Assembly (NCBI GenBank): GCA_021816165.1
Contig: JAKAYZ010000002.1
Coordinates: forward strand, 1 to 14,673
DNA length: 14,673 nucleotides
Direction: 5' to 3'
Source: Planctomycetota bacterium
GTDB taxonomy: Bacteria > Planctomycetota > Phycisphaerae > WQYP01
Within the stretch, counting starts at the first letter, position 1, and every line of letters starts with the position of its first letter. The position numbers and the translations under genes are program-made. Shown here in pieces: positions 1 to 6,801 of this stretch. The notes beneath the pieces are model-generated. The model was not told where the DNA came from. It worked only from the letters and a program-made list of their open reading frames with translations, and did no database searches.

Positions 1-415
1 GGCTGCCTTGCCTGGCGGCCAGCGCCTGTTCCAGCATGGCTTTGTATTTATCCACCGCCGCCTGATAATCGCGTGGATCCAACCGCACGAGAATGGTTCC
101 CTTTTTGACATATTGATTATCAAGCACCGGCACGGTAAGCACGCGCGCGGAAACCTGCGGACTTATATAAATCACATGGGCGCGAACATAGGCGTCATCC
201 GTGGAGACGTATTTCTCCGCGTGTATATACCACGGCACACCGAAAATCAGTGCCACAATCAGCAGCACCACACCGCCGATAAGAAATATTTTCTTCCGCT
301 TCTGACCGTTCTCCGCGCCAGTGGCCGCCGGCTTATCCGCACTCGTGCGGGCCGCTTCTGATGGTGCCGCTGTGGGGCGCATCCTCGGTGAATTGGTTTC
401 CGTTGAATCCGTCAT
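1..415 (-). CDS. HlyD/EmrA-family membrane fusion protein of an efflux pump (N-terminal part, runs off left edge)
   Basis: The 138 visible codons encode the start of a periplasmic adaptor that would link an inner-membrane exporter to an outer-membrane channel. A polar, Ala/Thr/Pro-rich cytoplasmic tail (about residues 1-40) ends in QKRKK and is followed by one membrane helix (about 43-61). Then comes the family segment YVSTDDAYVRAH, which opens the first beta-strands, with VSARV and a lipoyl-like half LDNQYVKKGTILVRLDPRDYQ, and the beginning of a coiled coil (VDKYKAMLEQALAAR). The start is set by AAGGAG at 424-429, 8 nt before the ATG. It lies 80 nt downstream of the TetR gene on the same strand, so the two are probably co-transcribed and the repressor likely controls export. 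The pump partner (MFS EmrB-like or ABC) must lie to the left. The family is clear; the substrate is unknown. Confidence 0.88.
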   Translation of the reverse strand, partial: MTDSTETNSPRMRPTAAPSEAARTSADKPAATGAENGQKRKKIFLIGGVVLLIVALIFGVPWYIHAEKYVSTDDAYVRAHVIYISPQVSARVLTVPVLDNQYVKKGTILVRLDPRDYQAAVDKYKAMLEQALAARQGS

Positions 416-495
416 AATGTTTTCTCCTTGCCCGCGGCTATCTTTGCCGCACGCTGTCCGGGGATTAAAATCCGGCAGTTGTGAATAAACCCCTT

Positions 496-1179
496 TTATG
501 ATTTTACGTGTTCCTGTTCCGAACTTGCGGTTGGGCGCTGCATAATGGCGCGAATGCCGCCAAGGGAAAAGGTGGTAATATGATCGGCTATTTCATCGAT
601 GTCTGACGCACAGTAGCAGCCTGTCCCTCGCATTTTCAGCACCACTGCCCGGCACCGCAGGTAATATTGGCATTGACCGGCAATGCTTGAGACCACCAGA
701 TTCAATTCGCTGGGAGAAAGCTTCCGTTCGCCAAGCAGTTCGATCACCGCGACCAGTCGGTTCCGCCACGGTTCAATGACATCATGAATATAGCGCTCCA
801 GCGCCGGTGATGGTTCGAACTGTTCCAATGACAGCATGCGGAAATACCACTCCGGTCGGCTTTCATCGAGTAAGGATTCCAGAGAACTGCGGACAAACGA
901 CCGCAATGCCACAAGCGGATCACCGGACGCCAGATGGTCCACATCTTCGGGTAAAAAATGCCGGCTTAGCCGGCGGCCAAATTTTAACGTTTCCAGATAC
1001 AGATTTTCCTTGCTGGCAAAATAATAGTTGACGGCCGCAATATTGGCTCCGGCTTTCTCGCAGATCGTTTGAATTGTCGCGCGATGAAAGCCATGCAGCG
1101 CAAACACCTCTCCCGCCGCCAGCAGCAGACGGTTCCGCGTTGAATCATCTTGTGATTTTTCAATATTTTTAGCCACCAT
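496..1179 (-). CDS. TetR/AcrR-family transcriptional repressor, CecR-like
   Basis: This 227-residue one-component repressor has an N-terminal TetR helix-turn-helix at about residues 12-60 (RNRLLLAAGEVFALHGF, then TIQTICEKAGANIAAVNYYFASKENLY). The C-terminal ligand and dimer domain resembles CecR/DUF1956 proteins, including the SSIAGQCQYYLR stretch near the end. Such regulators often sit beside HlyD-type adaptors, as the next gene does here. An in-frame ATG at 1212 would add 11 residues. I reject it because the best -10 box (1211-1216) overlaps it, which would place transcription initiation downstream of it. The ATG at 1179 is preceded by GGAG, though at a short 3-nt spacing. The 18-bp palindrome over the -35 box implies autorepression. 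The inducer cannot be read from the sequence. Confidence 0.9.
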   Translation of the reverse strand: MVAKNIEKSQDDSTRNRLLLAAGEVFALHGFHRATIQTICEKAGANIAAVNYYFASKENLYLETLKFGRRLSRHFLPEDVDHLASGDPLVALRSFVRSSLESLLDESRPEWYFRMLSLEQFEPSPALERYIHDVIEPWRNRLVAVIELLGERKLSPSELNLVVSSIAGQCQYYLRCRAVVLKMRGTGCYCASDIDEIADHITTFSLGGIRAIMQRPTASSEQEHVKS

Positions 1180-1210
1180 GCACTCCAATGCGTCCAATCG
1201 TCTAAAAATC

Positions 1211-1238
1211 ATTTTAAAAAGGGCATTTGAAATGTCAA
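1211..1238 (-). promoter_or_regulatory. Sigma70-like promoter of the TetR-HlyD transcript
   Basis: Reading the minus strand, a perfect TTGACA (1233-1238) is followed after 16 bp by TAAAAT (1211-1216), five of six matches to the -10 consensus. Initiation would fall near 1204, leaving a leader of about 25 nt before the ATG at 1179. The -10 box overlaps the upstream ATG at 1212, which argues against that start. Confidence 0.6.
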
Positions 1239-1241
1239 ATG
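1224..1241. promoter_or_regulatory. Candidate TetR operator (7+4+7 perfect palindrome)
   Basis: CATTTGA at 1224-1230 and TCAAATG at 1235-1241 are exact inverted repeats around a 4-nt centre. The palindrome covers the -35 hexamer of the repressor gene promoter, where a bound TetR dimer would block RNA polymerase. Size and position are typical of TetR-family operators. Binding is inferred. Confidence 0.6.
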
Positions 1242-1248
1242 AAGTCAG

Positions 1249-1279
1249 AAAAATCAGCGGCGGTCACAACGACCGCCGC
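1249..1279 (-). terminator. Intrinsic terminator closing the 9774-to-1418 operon
   Basis: A perfect 9-bp GC-rich stem (1257-1265 with 1271-1279, loop of 5 nt) is followed on the minus strand by TGA and five T residues (1249-1253). It lies about 140 nt past the pseudopilin stop and just upstream of the TetR promoter, so it separates the two leftward transcription units. It has no T-tract in the plus direction. Confidence 0.75.
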
Positions 1280-1417
1280 CCGCTGGAATCGTATTAAATG
1301 AAACGGACTTTTTCTCGTGAAATCAGCCGGTGCTCCGTTCCAGAGCCGCATGAATGTCCGGTAATCCGGGCCATCGCAGAACCTTACGAGGTAACCCGGT
1401 GGCGCAGAGCGTCACCA

Positions 1418-2599
1418 TTACCATGCAAAATAATAGGGATTACGCTGATAATGTACGTGCACCTGTGACATGGGTTGCCAGACCACCGCCGCGTCATTGT
1501 ACAATTCGTGCACCCCGGCCGGCAGATGATTGCCGTTGTCTGTTTCCACGTGATTGGACGCCGGAGCCAGCGGCGAAAGTACATGGCCGGCGCCGAATTC
1601 CGACATGAGTCCCGTTTTACCTGATGGACCGGTCATCATGGCAATATCCGAGGCTAACAGTGACCCCGGACTGGACTGCGGGTCTTCCGCCGGCATGTGT
1701 TGTTGATCCTGCGTATTCCAGTAGGTCACCCTTTTGAAGTCTTGTTCCAGATTGCCTCCCTGTACCCCTTTTTTCCCTTCATTGAGCAAAACGCCGTCAA
1801 TATCGTAAGCGGGACTGTAGTTTTGCGGGTAGGTACCCGGCGAAACACGGCTGGCGTCGCCATCGTCCAACAAGACGTTTCCTCCGTCACCACGATCCAC
1901 CCAATAGCAGTATCCGCTGTACCAGCTCCATTCCAGGCAATAGCCGTTGGTTTTATGTACGCCTCCGCTGAACACAGCGCGTGGACTTGCTATAACCTGG
2001 TTATGCAGCGTAATGACCCCAGGTTCGGGACAGAATAGCAAAGATATACCCCGTAACGTCGGTGGAATAATACCGGGCATGATGGTTTTGCCGTTCATGG
2101 TTCTCGGAACACCGGTCACCATGCTTTTTCCGGTATATCCGCCGACGCCAAAGGAACTGTAGTAAAGCGGCCCGAACCCCCAGCCCGGGCATTGACTTCC
2201 GCTGACGGGGTATCTGAATCCACCCATTGGCGCAAGCTTATAGTCGGAACATCCCGGCGGATATTGCCCTTTATAGACTACGGCATACTCACGCATGGCA
2301 ATGCCCAACTGCCGTAGATTGGACGCACAGACAATCCGCAAGGCCAGATTCCTGGCTCTGGCCAACGCCGGCAACAATATCGACATTAATATCGCAATAA
2401 TGGTCAGTACCACCAGCAATTCGGTGAGGGTAAATGCCGATGACCGCTGCGGCGGCCTTAACGAGCAATGGATGATGGGCAACGATCCGGGCGGTTGCGC
2501 CGTCGTTGATAATTGGGGAACCGCTGGTTTATTGATCCGTGGCTGACGTTCCATTATCACCGGCTCACCTATTGGATTCTTATTTTGCTGATGAATCAT
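1418..2599 (-). CDS. Prepilin-type N-terminal cleavage/methylation protein (planctomycete pseudopilin-like)
   Basis: The class III signal is clear: [20 protein letters not shown], with predicted prepilin-peptidase cleavage after Ala55, Phe56 as the methylated first residue and Glu60 at mature +5. A hydrophobic helix to about residue 78 runs into [25 protein letters not shown], the usual stem of PVC-group pseudopilins. The C-terminus holds SNH...[13 protein letters not shown], a degenerate form of the terminal H-X9-DG-type motif. The 55-residue leader is unusually long. An internal ATG at 2554 is an alternative start, and neither start has a strong ribosome-binding site. It begins 16 nt after the MauE/thioredoxin gene, so it is probably the last operon member. 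Extracytoplasmic assembly or secretion is inferred from the family; its specific role is unknown. Confidence 0.85.
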   Translation of the reverse strand: MIHQQNKNPIGEPVIMERQPRINKPAVPQLSTTAQPPGSLPIIHCSLRPPQRSSAFTLTELLVVLTIIAILMSILLPALARARNLALRIVCASNLRQLGIAMREYAVVYKGQYPPGCSDYKLAPMGGFRYPVSGSQCPGWGFGPLYYSSFGVGGYTGKSMVTGVPRTMNGKTIMPGIIPPTLRGISLLFCPEPGVITLHNQVIASPRAVFSGGVHKTNGYCLEWSWYSGYCYWVDRGDGGNVLLDDGDASRVSPGTYPQNYSPAYDIDGVLLNEGKKGVQGGNLEQDFKRVTYWNTQDQQHMPAEDPQSSPGSLLASDIAMMTGPSGKTGLMSEFGAGHVLSPLAPASNHVETDNGNHLPAGVHELYNDAAVVWQPMSQVHVHYQRNPYYFAW

Positions 2600-2615
2600 A
2601 AAACACCGCGTCTCA

Positions 2616-3755
2616 TTAAGGCCGCAAAGCTGTCATGCCATCGTTGTCTCCGCCGGCCAGCCCCAGCCAATTCAAATTCATTGCGGCAGCGCCGGAAACT
2701 CCGCGGACCACAACGCCATTGTTCAATTCCACCACCGCTGGTGTTTGAGCAAACCACTGGTGGCTGGAATCCAGCGTCGCATGCAACGGGATATTCGAAT
2801 GAAATAGATTGTGCGGAACCGAAGATTCTGATCCCGATGGTACGCGCACAAAGGCAGCATGCGGCTTCTGCCCCGAAGTTTCCTGCTGTTGCGCCAGGCC
2901 CTCGTAAATCGGTATTGTGGCCCGGCATTCATCGCAACTGGCATGGTAAAACATCACGATCCAACGGCCATGGGCAAGGGGGGTGCTTAAATAAATTTCG
3001 TGCTGCCTGGATACACCGGTAGCGTCGGCATTCTGCAGGTGGTCCCCAGTAGCCTGTATCATGCCCGTCACTGGCTGGGATTGCACTATATTGGCCAATA
3101 CTGGCAGCCGCCGACCAATCCATTTGTTCGGTTCCAGGATGACAATTTTACCGCTATTGGCTGTAACAAGGCCATTGGCAGCCGCTATCGGGTAAGGGCG
3201 AAACACGGCGGAACCAACGCCCATTAGTAATCCAATCCCGGCAGCCGCCGCGACCGGCCACTTGCGTTTTGACCATCGTGATGGATCTGCATTGTTTCCA
3301 CGCAGCTTGGCAGAGAACCTCAGCGCGAGAAGAATTGCGACATCCAGAACGAACGTAAACCACGGATTCACACGCACCTGACCGAAACATCCGCAGTCGA
3401 TTTTACCGGCAAGTGCCTCGAATAGGGTGTAGCAGGCAAATAAGCTGAAACAGCCAATGGCAACCCGCTGTGCGGCCTTCGGGAATGCTCCGCTGATCAG
3501 CCACAGGCCGAGAAAGATTTCCCAAGCGATTAGGGCCGGATCAAACCCGGGAAGACCTCGTACTCCCGTAAGCGGGACTCTCGAGTTGGTAAATTGCAAC
3601 GCGCCACCTGCAGCATAAATGAGCAAGACCGTGATCGCTAAACGGACCACAGAAAGCAACAGGCCCCGCCAACCCAAGTGCAGCCCTGCGTACTTGCTCG
3701 CTTTGGGCTCCCTATTTCCGAAGGGAGCAAAGTCCTGGGGGAGTACTTCCGCCAT
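2616..3755 (-). CDS. MauE/DoxX-family redox membrane protein with C-terminal thioredoxin-like domain
   Basis: This 379-residue protein joins two redox modules. Residues about 31-150 form a four-helix MauE-like bundle with the characteristic DCGCFGQ segment (Cys121, Cys123). A fifth membrane segment lies at about 167-187. After [13 protein letters not shown], residues about 262-362 look like a TlpA-type thioredoxin fold: [13 protein letters not shown], with a CxxC at Cys274-Cys277, and [11 protein letters not shown], which supplies the usual cis-proline (Pro339). In methylamine utilisation, MauE with MauD serves formation of a disulfide-rich subunit; here both functions sit in one polypeptide. 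GGAGGA at 3761-3766 lies 5 nt before the ATG and fixes the start. It sits 43 nt after the DUF1573 gene and 16 nt before the pseudopilin. Redox direction and substrate are inferred, and the adjacent Cys-rich protein is the obvious candidate client. Confidence 0.85.
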   Translation of the reverse strand: MAEVLPQDFAPFGNREPKASKYAGLHLGWRGLLLSVVRLAITVLLIYAAGGALQFTNSRVPLTGVRGLPGFDPALIAWEIFLGLWLISGAFPKAAQRVAIGCFSLFACYTLFEALAGKIDCGCFGQVRVNPWFTFVLDVAILLALRFSAKLRGNNADPSRWSKRKWPVAAAAGIGLLMGVGSAVFRPYPIAAANGLVTANSGKIVILEPNKWIGRRLPVLANIVQSQPVTGMIQATGDHLQNADATGVSRQHEIYLSTPLAHGRWIVMFYHASCDECRATIPIYEGLAQQQETSGQKPHAAFVRVPSGSESSVPHNLFHSNIPLHATLDSSHQWFAQTPAVVELNNGVVVRGVSGAAAMNLNWLGLAGGDNDGMTALRP

Positions 3756-3798
3756 TCTGATCCTCCGCAGCTTCGGCCAATCCGATTCCCAGATGGAC

Positions 3799-4866
3799 TC
3801 AGTGGCCGACGATATCCGGCGCGGCGAAAACCGGAATATCCAGGGTCGATTTTACTCCGTCGTACAAATAGGCAACATGGACATCGCCTGGAAAAAGCGC
3901 GTGGCCAGGAAACAAACGCAGCAAAACGACAATACGCCCGTCCTCCAACGCCGCGTGGAGCCCGGGACCGCTGCTGGTCACCGCAAACACATGCGGGGGG
4001 CTACCGATGCCGGGACCGGTGACCAATCTGACGATCTTGGAAATTGAGCCGGTCCTCGTGCCTGGTGACAAAACCAATGCTCCGGGAACGGCCTCCAGAA
4101 CCGGCACCGGCGTGGCGTACACGTCGAATTTGAAATTCAGTGGAATTCGCTTTCCCTTGGACCGGAGCGTTCCTTGGAGCGTGATTACCTCCGCCGCTGG
4201 CCGGCGATCTGCCACCATCGCCACCGACGGGCGGAACAGGAACCTTTCGCTGGTACCCGGAGCGATCACGTCGGAACTTGGCACAACCGTGAAGAACCGC
4301 CCTTCGCCATGGGCGTTCCATGCGACACTAATCGGATCATCCGTAATATTCTCGGCGATCACAGATTGCGCCCTGTGGACGGGCTTGCCCGGGACATAGT
4401 GCCAGTAAACCTCGGTCCGACTGAAACGCAGTGATCCGACGACGACCGCCTCCACAGAACCCTGCACTTCCGGTATCGCTGCGCCACGACTCGCGTCGAA
4501 AATCAGAAACTGCTGGCGGACCGGACCCCTTTGGTCGGCGAAGAGCCCGGTGTAGCTGACCCTCACGACAGAACGGCCACCTGGAGGCAACACCGGATTA
4601 AATATCTTGACTCGGGTGCATCCACAGCCTGTCTGCTCGCCCAACGAGAGAGTGCGATCAGAAATGTTGCGCACGACCAACTGGTGCCGTGTTGTCTGGC
4701 CGTAGCAAACCTTGCCGAAAGCAATGGCGACTGCAGCGGATTTACGTGGCATTCCGATGGCAACGCCGGACCGGTTCCCAAGAACTGCCGCCGAGACAAT
4801 CCAAAACCCCAGTGCCGTAGCCCCCGTTGACAACACGCACCCTAAAATAATTCTTCTCTTCTTCAT
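3799..4866 (-). CDS. DUF1573-domain protein, membrane-anchored or exported
   Basis: This 355-residue protein has a basic N-terminus (MKKRR) and one hydrophobic segment (about 6-30), suggesting Sec export or an anchor. Residues about 44-140 match DUF1573, an immunoglobulin-like fold related to ASPM/SPD-2/Hydin domains. HQLVVRNISDRTLSLGEQTG is followed by CGCTRV (Cys81, Cys83), then PPGGRSVVRVSY. The motif with two close cysteines recurs in planctomycete and Bacteroidetes members. The C-terminal half (about 150-355) looks like further beta-sandwich repeats. AGGGGGAG lies 9 nt before the ATG, which overlaps the stop of the upstream gene as ATGA (4863-4866), so translation is probably coupled. 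The biochemical function of the family is not established. Operon position links it to the MauE/thioredoxin protein. Confidence 0.85.
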   Translation of the reverse strand: MKKRRIILGCVLSTGATALGFWIVSAAVLGNRSGVAIGMPRKSAAVAIAFGKVCYGQTTRHQLVVRNISDRTLSLGEQTGCGCTRVKIFNPVLPPGGRSVVRVSYTGLFADQRGPVRQQFLIFDASRGAAIPEVQGSVEAVVVGSLRFSRTEVYWHYVPGKPVHRAQSVIAENITDDPISVAWNAHGEGRFFTVVPSSDVIAPGTSERFLFRPSVAMVADRRPAAEVITLQGTLRSKGKRIPLNFKFDVYATPVPVLEAVPGALVLSPGTRTGSISKIVRLVTGPGIGSPPHVFAVTSSGPGLHAALEDGRIVVLLRLFPGHALFPGDVHVAYLYDGVKSTLDIPVFAAPDIVGH

Positions 4867-6044
4867 TTCCTACCACTCCCCCTAAATCCCCTCGCCGGCA
4901 TTGTCGCGGGGGGAACACCAGGGTTCTTCGATCCAACGAAATATACACTTGCCGGCCGAGTTCGTGAGTCGGTGACCATCGCTCCGAAGGGTGGTGTGTA
5001 GCGGAACGTGTGCGGCGGGAAAACATCATTGACGGCTACGCGGCTGACCGTGAGCCGGTCGTCATAATAAATGCGATTGCTATCACCGATCCACATCCGC
5101 TCGCGAGCGCGCGTGGGAAACCACACGCCGTTGCTCTTCCTGAAGCGTCGGAAATCTGACTCCTGGTAACGAACCCTCCCGTTGGGCCCACCCACAGCCT
5201 CCTCAACTGCGCGATAAATGCGTAATCCACCGACGAGTTTTAACTCGCAACGAAACTCGTATTTTTCCGTGCCGGATGGGTGCGTGGGGTTCAGTAGCAG
5301 GTACTGCAGGTTAATCATATTGGTGGATGGGTCATAGCTCTGTTTTACCAAGCGATATTTCGCGGTCGAACTCATGTTCTGCCATGGCGTGAGCCAAATG
5401 GTCCGCAGGTCGTCCAATCCCCAGTCCTGTGAAGCCAGCGGCAAATCCTGTTGCCACCAACTGCTGCTCCGCTTGAATATGGAAACGCTCCACCCACCGC
5501 CCCCGGGCCAAGCCTTCCATACCGACTGGTGCCCCACCACCCAAATCGCGGCGTGGGGTATCCCCCGTCTACGTTTTCCGCCTGGGCCAACATCCACATA
5601 ACCACCAATTTGAATTTTCTTGGCAAAAACCAACCCGTCGGGGATATCCCATTTCAGTCGCACGAGTTTTGTGGTCTCCCTGTACCCGGCGGCGGTATTA
5701 AGCAGCCGTTCCAACTTGGGCTGTTTCTGCCCGAGCTCCTTCGCCATTCTCTCCGCCATGGTCCTTGTCTCGTAGATGCGTTGGTGGAGGATCATCCGCA
5801 GGTGTAGCGAAACGATCCTTTTGGCGACGGACCTGAAAACAGCGTTCCATTGCGACTCGGTCATTGCCGAGAAATTCCCGCTCTGCGGTGCCGCGCGGGC
5901 TGGCGTCGGCTCAGGCTTCGCCGCGCAGAAGAAATCGCCGGCCGATAGGAGCAACACCAACGCGGCCAAACCCACCGTAGTGCGGCCCTTCATTAGGGCA
6001 GCGATGCAGCCCGATTCCAGCCGTAAAAACCCTTGAAGCGTCAT
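4863..6044 (-). CDS. Exported hypothetical protein with LolA-like C-terminal half
   Basis: This is a 393-residue protein starting MTLQGFLRLE. AAGGAG (6053-6058) lies 8 nt before the ATG at 6044, so I reject the in-frame GTG at 6053, which abuts that site. A hydrophobic export signal spans about residues 22-40 and ends in DFFCAAKP. A helical, charged region (about 60-125) precedes a beta-rich remainder rich in Trp. Phrases such as NGVWFPTRARERMW and RLTVSRVAVNDVFPPHTFRYTPPFGAMVTD resemble the end of LolA/LolB-type beta-barrels seen in planctomycete outer-membrane lipoprotein-sorting-like proteins. I rate that as family resemblance only. The stop overlaps the DUF1573 start by ATGA. No catalytic motif is visible. 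A lipid- or protein-carrier role is speculative. Confidence 0.8.
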   Translation of the reverse strand: MTLQGFLRLESGCIAALMKGRTTVGLAALVLLLSAGDFFCAAKPEPTPARAAPQSGNFSAMTESQWNAVFRSVAKRIVSLHLRMILHQRIYETRTMAERMAKELGQKQPKLERLLNTAAGYRETTKLVRLKWDIPDGLVFAKKIQIGGYVDVGPGGKRRRGIPHAAIWVVGHQSVWKAWPGGGGWSVSIFKRSSSWWQQDLPLASQDWGLDDLRTIWLTPWQNMSSTAKYRLVKQSYDPSTNMINLQYLLLNPTHPSGTEKYEFRCELKLVGGLRIYRAVEEAVGGPNGRVRYQESDFRRFRKSNGVWFPTRARERMWIGDSNRIYYDDRLTVSRVAVNDVFPPHTFRYTPPFGAMVTDSRTRPASVYFVGSKNPGVPPATMPARGFRGSGRK

Positions 6045-6313
6045 GTCAAGCACTCCTTATATCGAATAACATCAGGGAACCGGTCCCATCCGGAATGGTC
6101 TCCGCTTTGGAGGCGGGCCGGGAGGTGGTAAGGGGGCTTTTCCGGTGCATAGCCCCGGGGCAGGCATTCTTCCCGGACCGGCACAGCCAGAATCGGGAGC
6201 AAAAAGCCAGGCACCGACCATCGCAGAAAGGCCTCCAAACCCGCATGAACAGTGGACCGAAATATGCCGCGCAAGCGGCTCAATGTTTTCCCGGCAGGAC
6301 TAGCCACCACCAC
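6041..6313 (-). CDS. Possible small protein (90 residues, GTG start) between two operon genes
   Basis: This unrecognised open frame would fill the 255-nt gap between the Cys-rich protein and the LolA-like protein. It begins at a GTG 14 nt inside the end of the upstream gene. It ends in an ATGA overlap with the next start (6041-6044), the arrangement used by the following gene pair. The product would be basic, with one hydrophobic stretch (FLRWSVPGFLLPILAVPV) and a polar C-terminus (GWDRFPDVIRYKECLT). It has no internal Met and no ribosome-binding site of its own, so it would depend on coupled translation. Alternatively the stretch is a spacer; a weak GGGGCT/AGCCCC inverted repeat lies inside it. 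The overlaps are suggestive but not proof. Confidence 0.3.
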   Translation of the reverse strand: MVVASPAGKTLSRLRGIFRSTVHAGLEAFLRWSVPGFLLPILAVPVREECLPRGYAPEKPPYHLPARLQSGDHSGWDRFPDVIRYKECLT

Positions 6314-6731
6314 AGCTTTGCTCTATGTAAGTGGGCGGGTAGGTGGTCTGCTCGAGGGCGGGGTAGCAGGTGTTCCCGTATTCCCCGACATCACAGCCGT
6401 TGCCCGTCCAGGTCTGCAACTCGTAGCCGCCATTCGAGCTCACCACGCAATTGTCTCCCGTTGCCGTTCCATTGCAGACGGAGTGCCCAGCCCATATTTT
6501 AAAAGATATAAGGCACGGCGCATTCGGTGCCCCCGCACATGGGACGCTAACCGGGGTCGATTGCCCAGCGGCAACATAAGAAGTGCCCTCGTTGGCGCAT
6601 GATGCCAACAGCAACCGCCCTCCGGCTCCGACCGCCAGGCCGGCAGTGCATACGGCCGCCGCCATCGCCAAGGCCCGCAGCCTCTTCCGCTTCCCGCCGT
6701 CCGTCGCCGTGACTTCCTGTTTGATCTCCAT
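6300..6731 (-). CDS. Small cysteine-rich exported protein, unrecognised family
   Basis: This 143-residue protein starts at 6731, where AAGGAG (6740-6745) lies 8 nt before the ATG. An in-frame start at 6779 lacks such a site and would add 16 residues. A polar head with basic GGKRKRLR (about 12-19) leads into a hydrophobic segment (about 20-44). That segment ends in LASC, which fits a lipobox with Cys45, although Arg39 inside it is unusual. The remaining 99 residues are Gly/Thr/Asn-rich and carry eight cysteines (45, 65, 73, 86, 95, 113, 122, 140), and the protein ends CGGG. It is either a secreted protein with up to four disulfides or a lipoprotein with seven free or paired cysteines. It follows the propeller gene by 70 nt. 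Proximity to the MauE/thioredoxin gene makes it a candidate disulfide-maturation client. I do not recognise the family. Confidence 0.75.
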   Translation of the reverse strand: MEIKQEVTATDGGKRKRLRALAMAAAVCTAGLAVGAGGRLLLASCANEGTSYVAAGQSTPVSVPCAGAPNAPCLISFKIWAGHSVCNGTATGDNCVVSSNGGYELQTWTGNGCDVGEYGNTCYPALEQTTYPPTYIEQSCGGG

Positions 6732-6801
6732 GGAAAATACTCCTTGAAAAAACATTAAAGCAACCGAATGTGGCGACACACCACCTTCATTTCCGTTTTC
6801 A

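Noticed and set aside
8..361. Plus-strand open frame at the left edge
   Set aside because: It is antisense to the HlyD-type gene, whose reading frame has clear family motifs and a good ribosome-binding site.
6051..6053. GTG as start of the LolA-like gene
   Set aside because: It touches the AAGGAG ribosome-binding site, leaving no spacing. The ATG at 6044 is correctly spaced.
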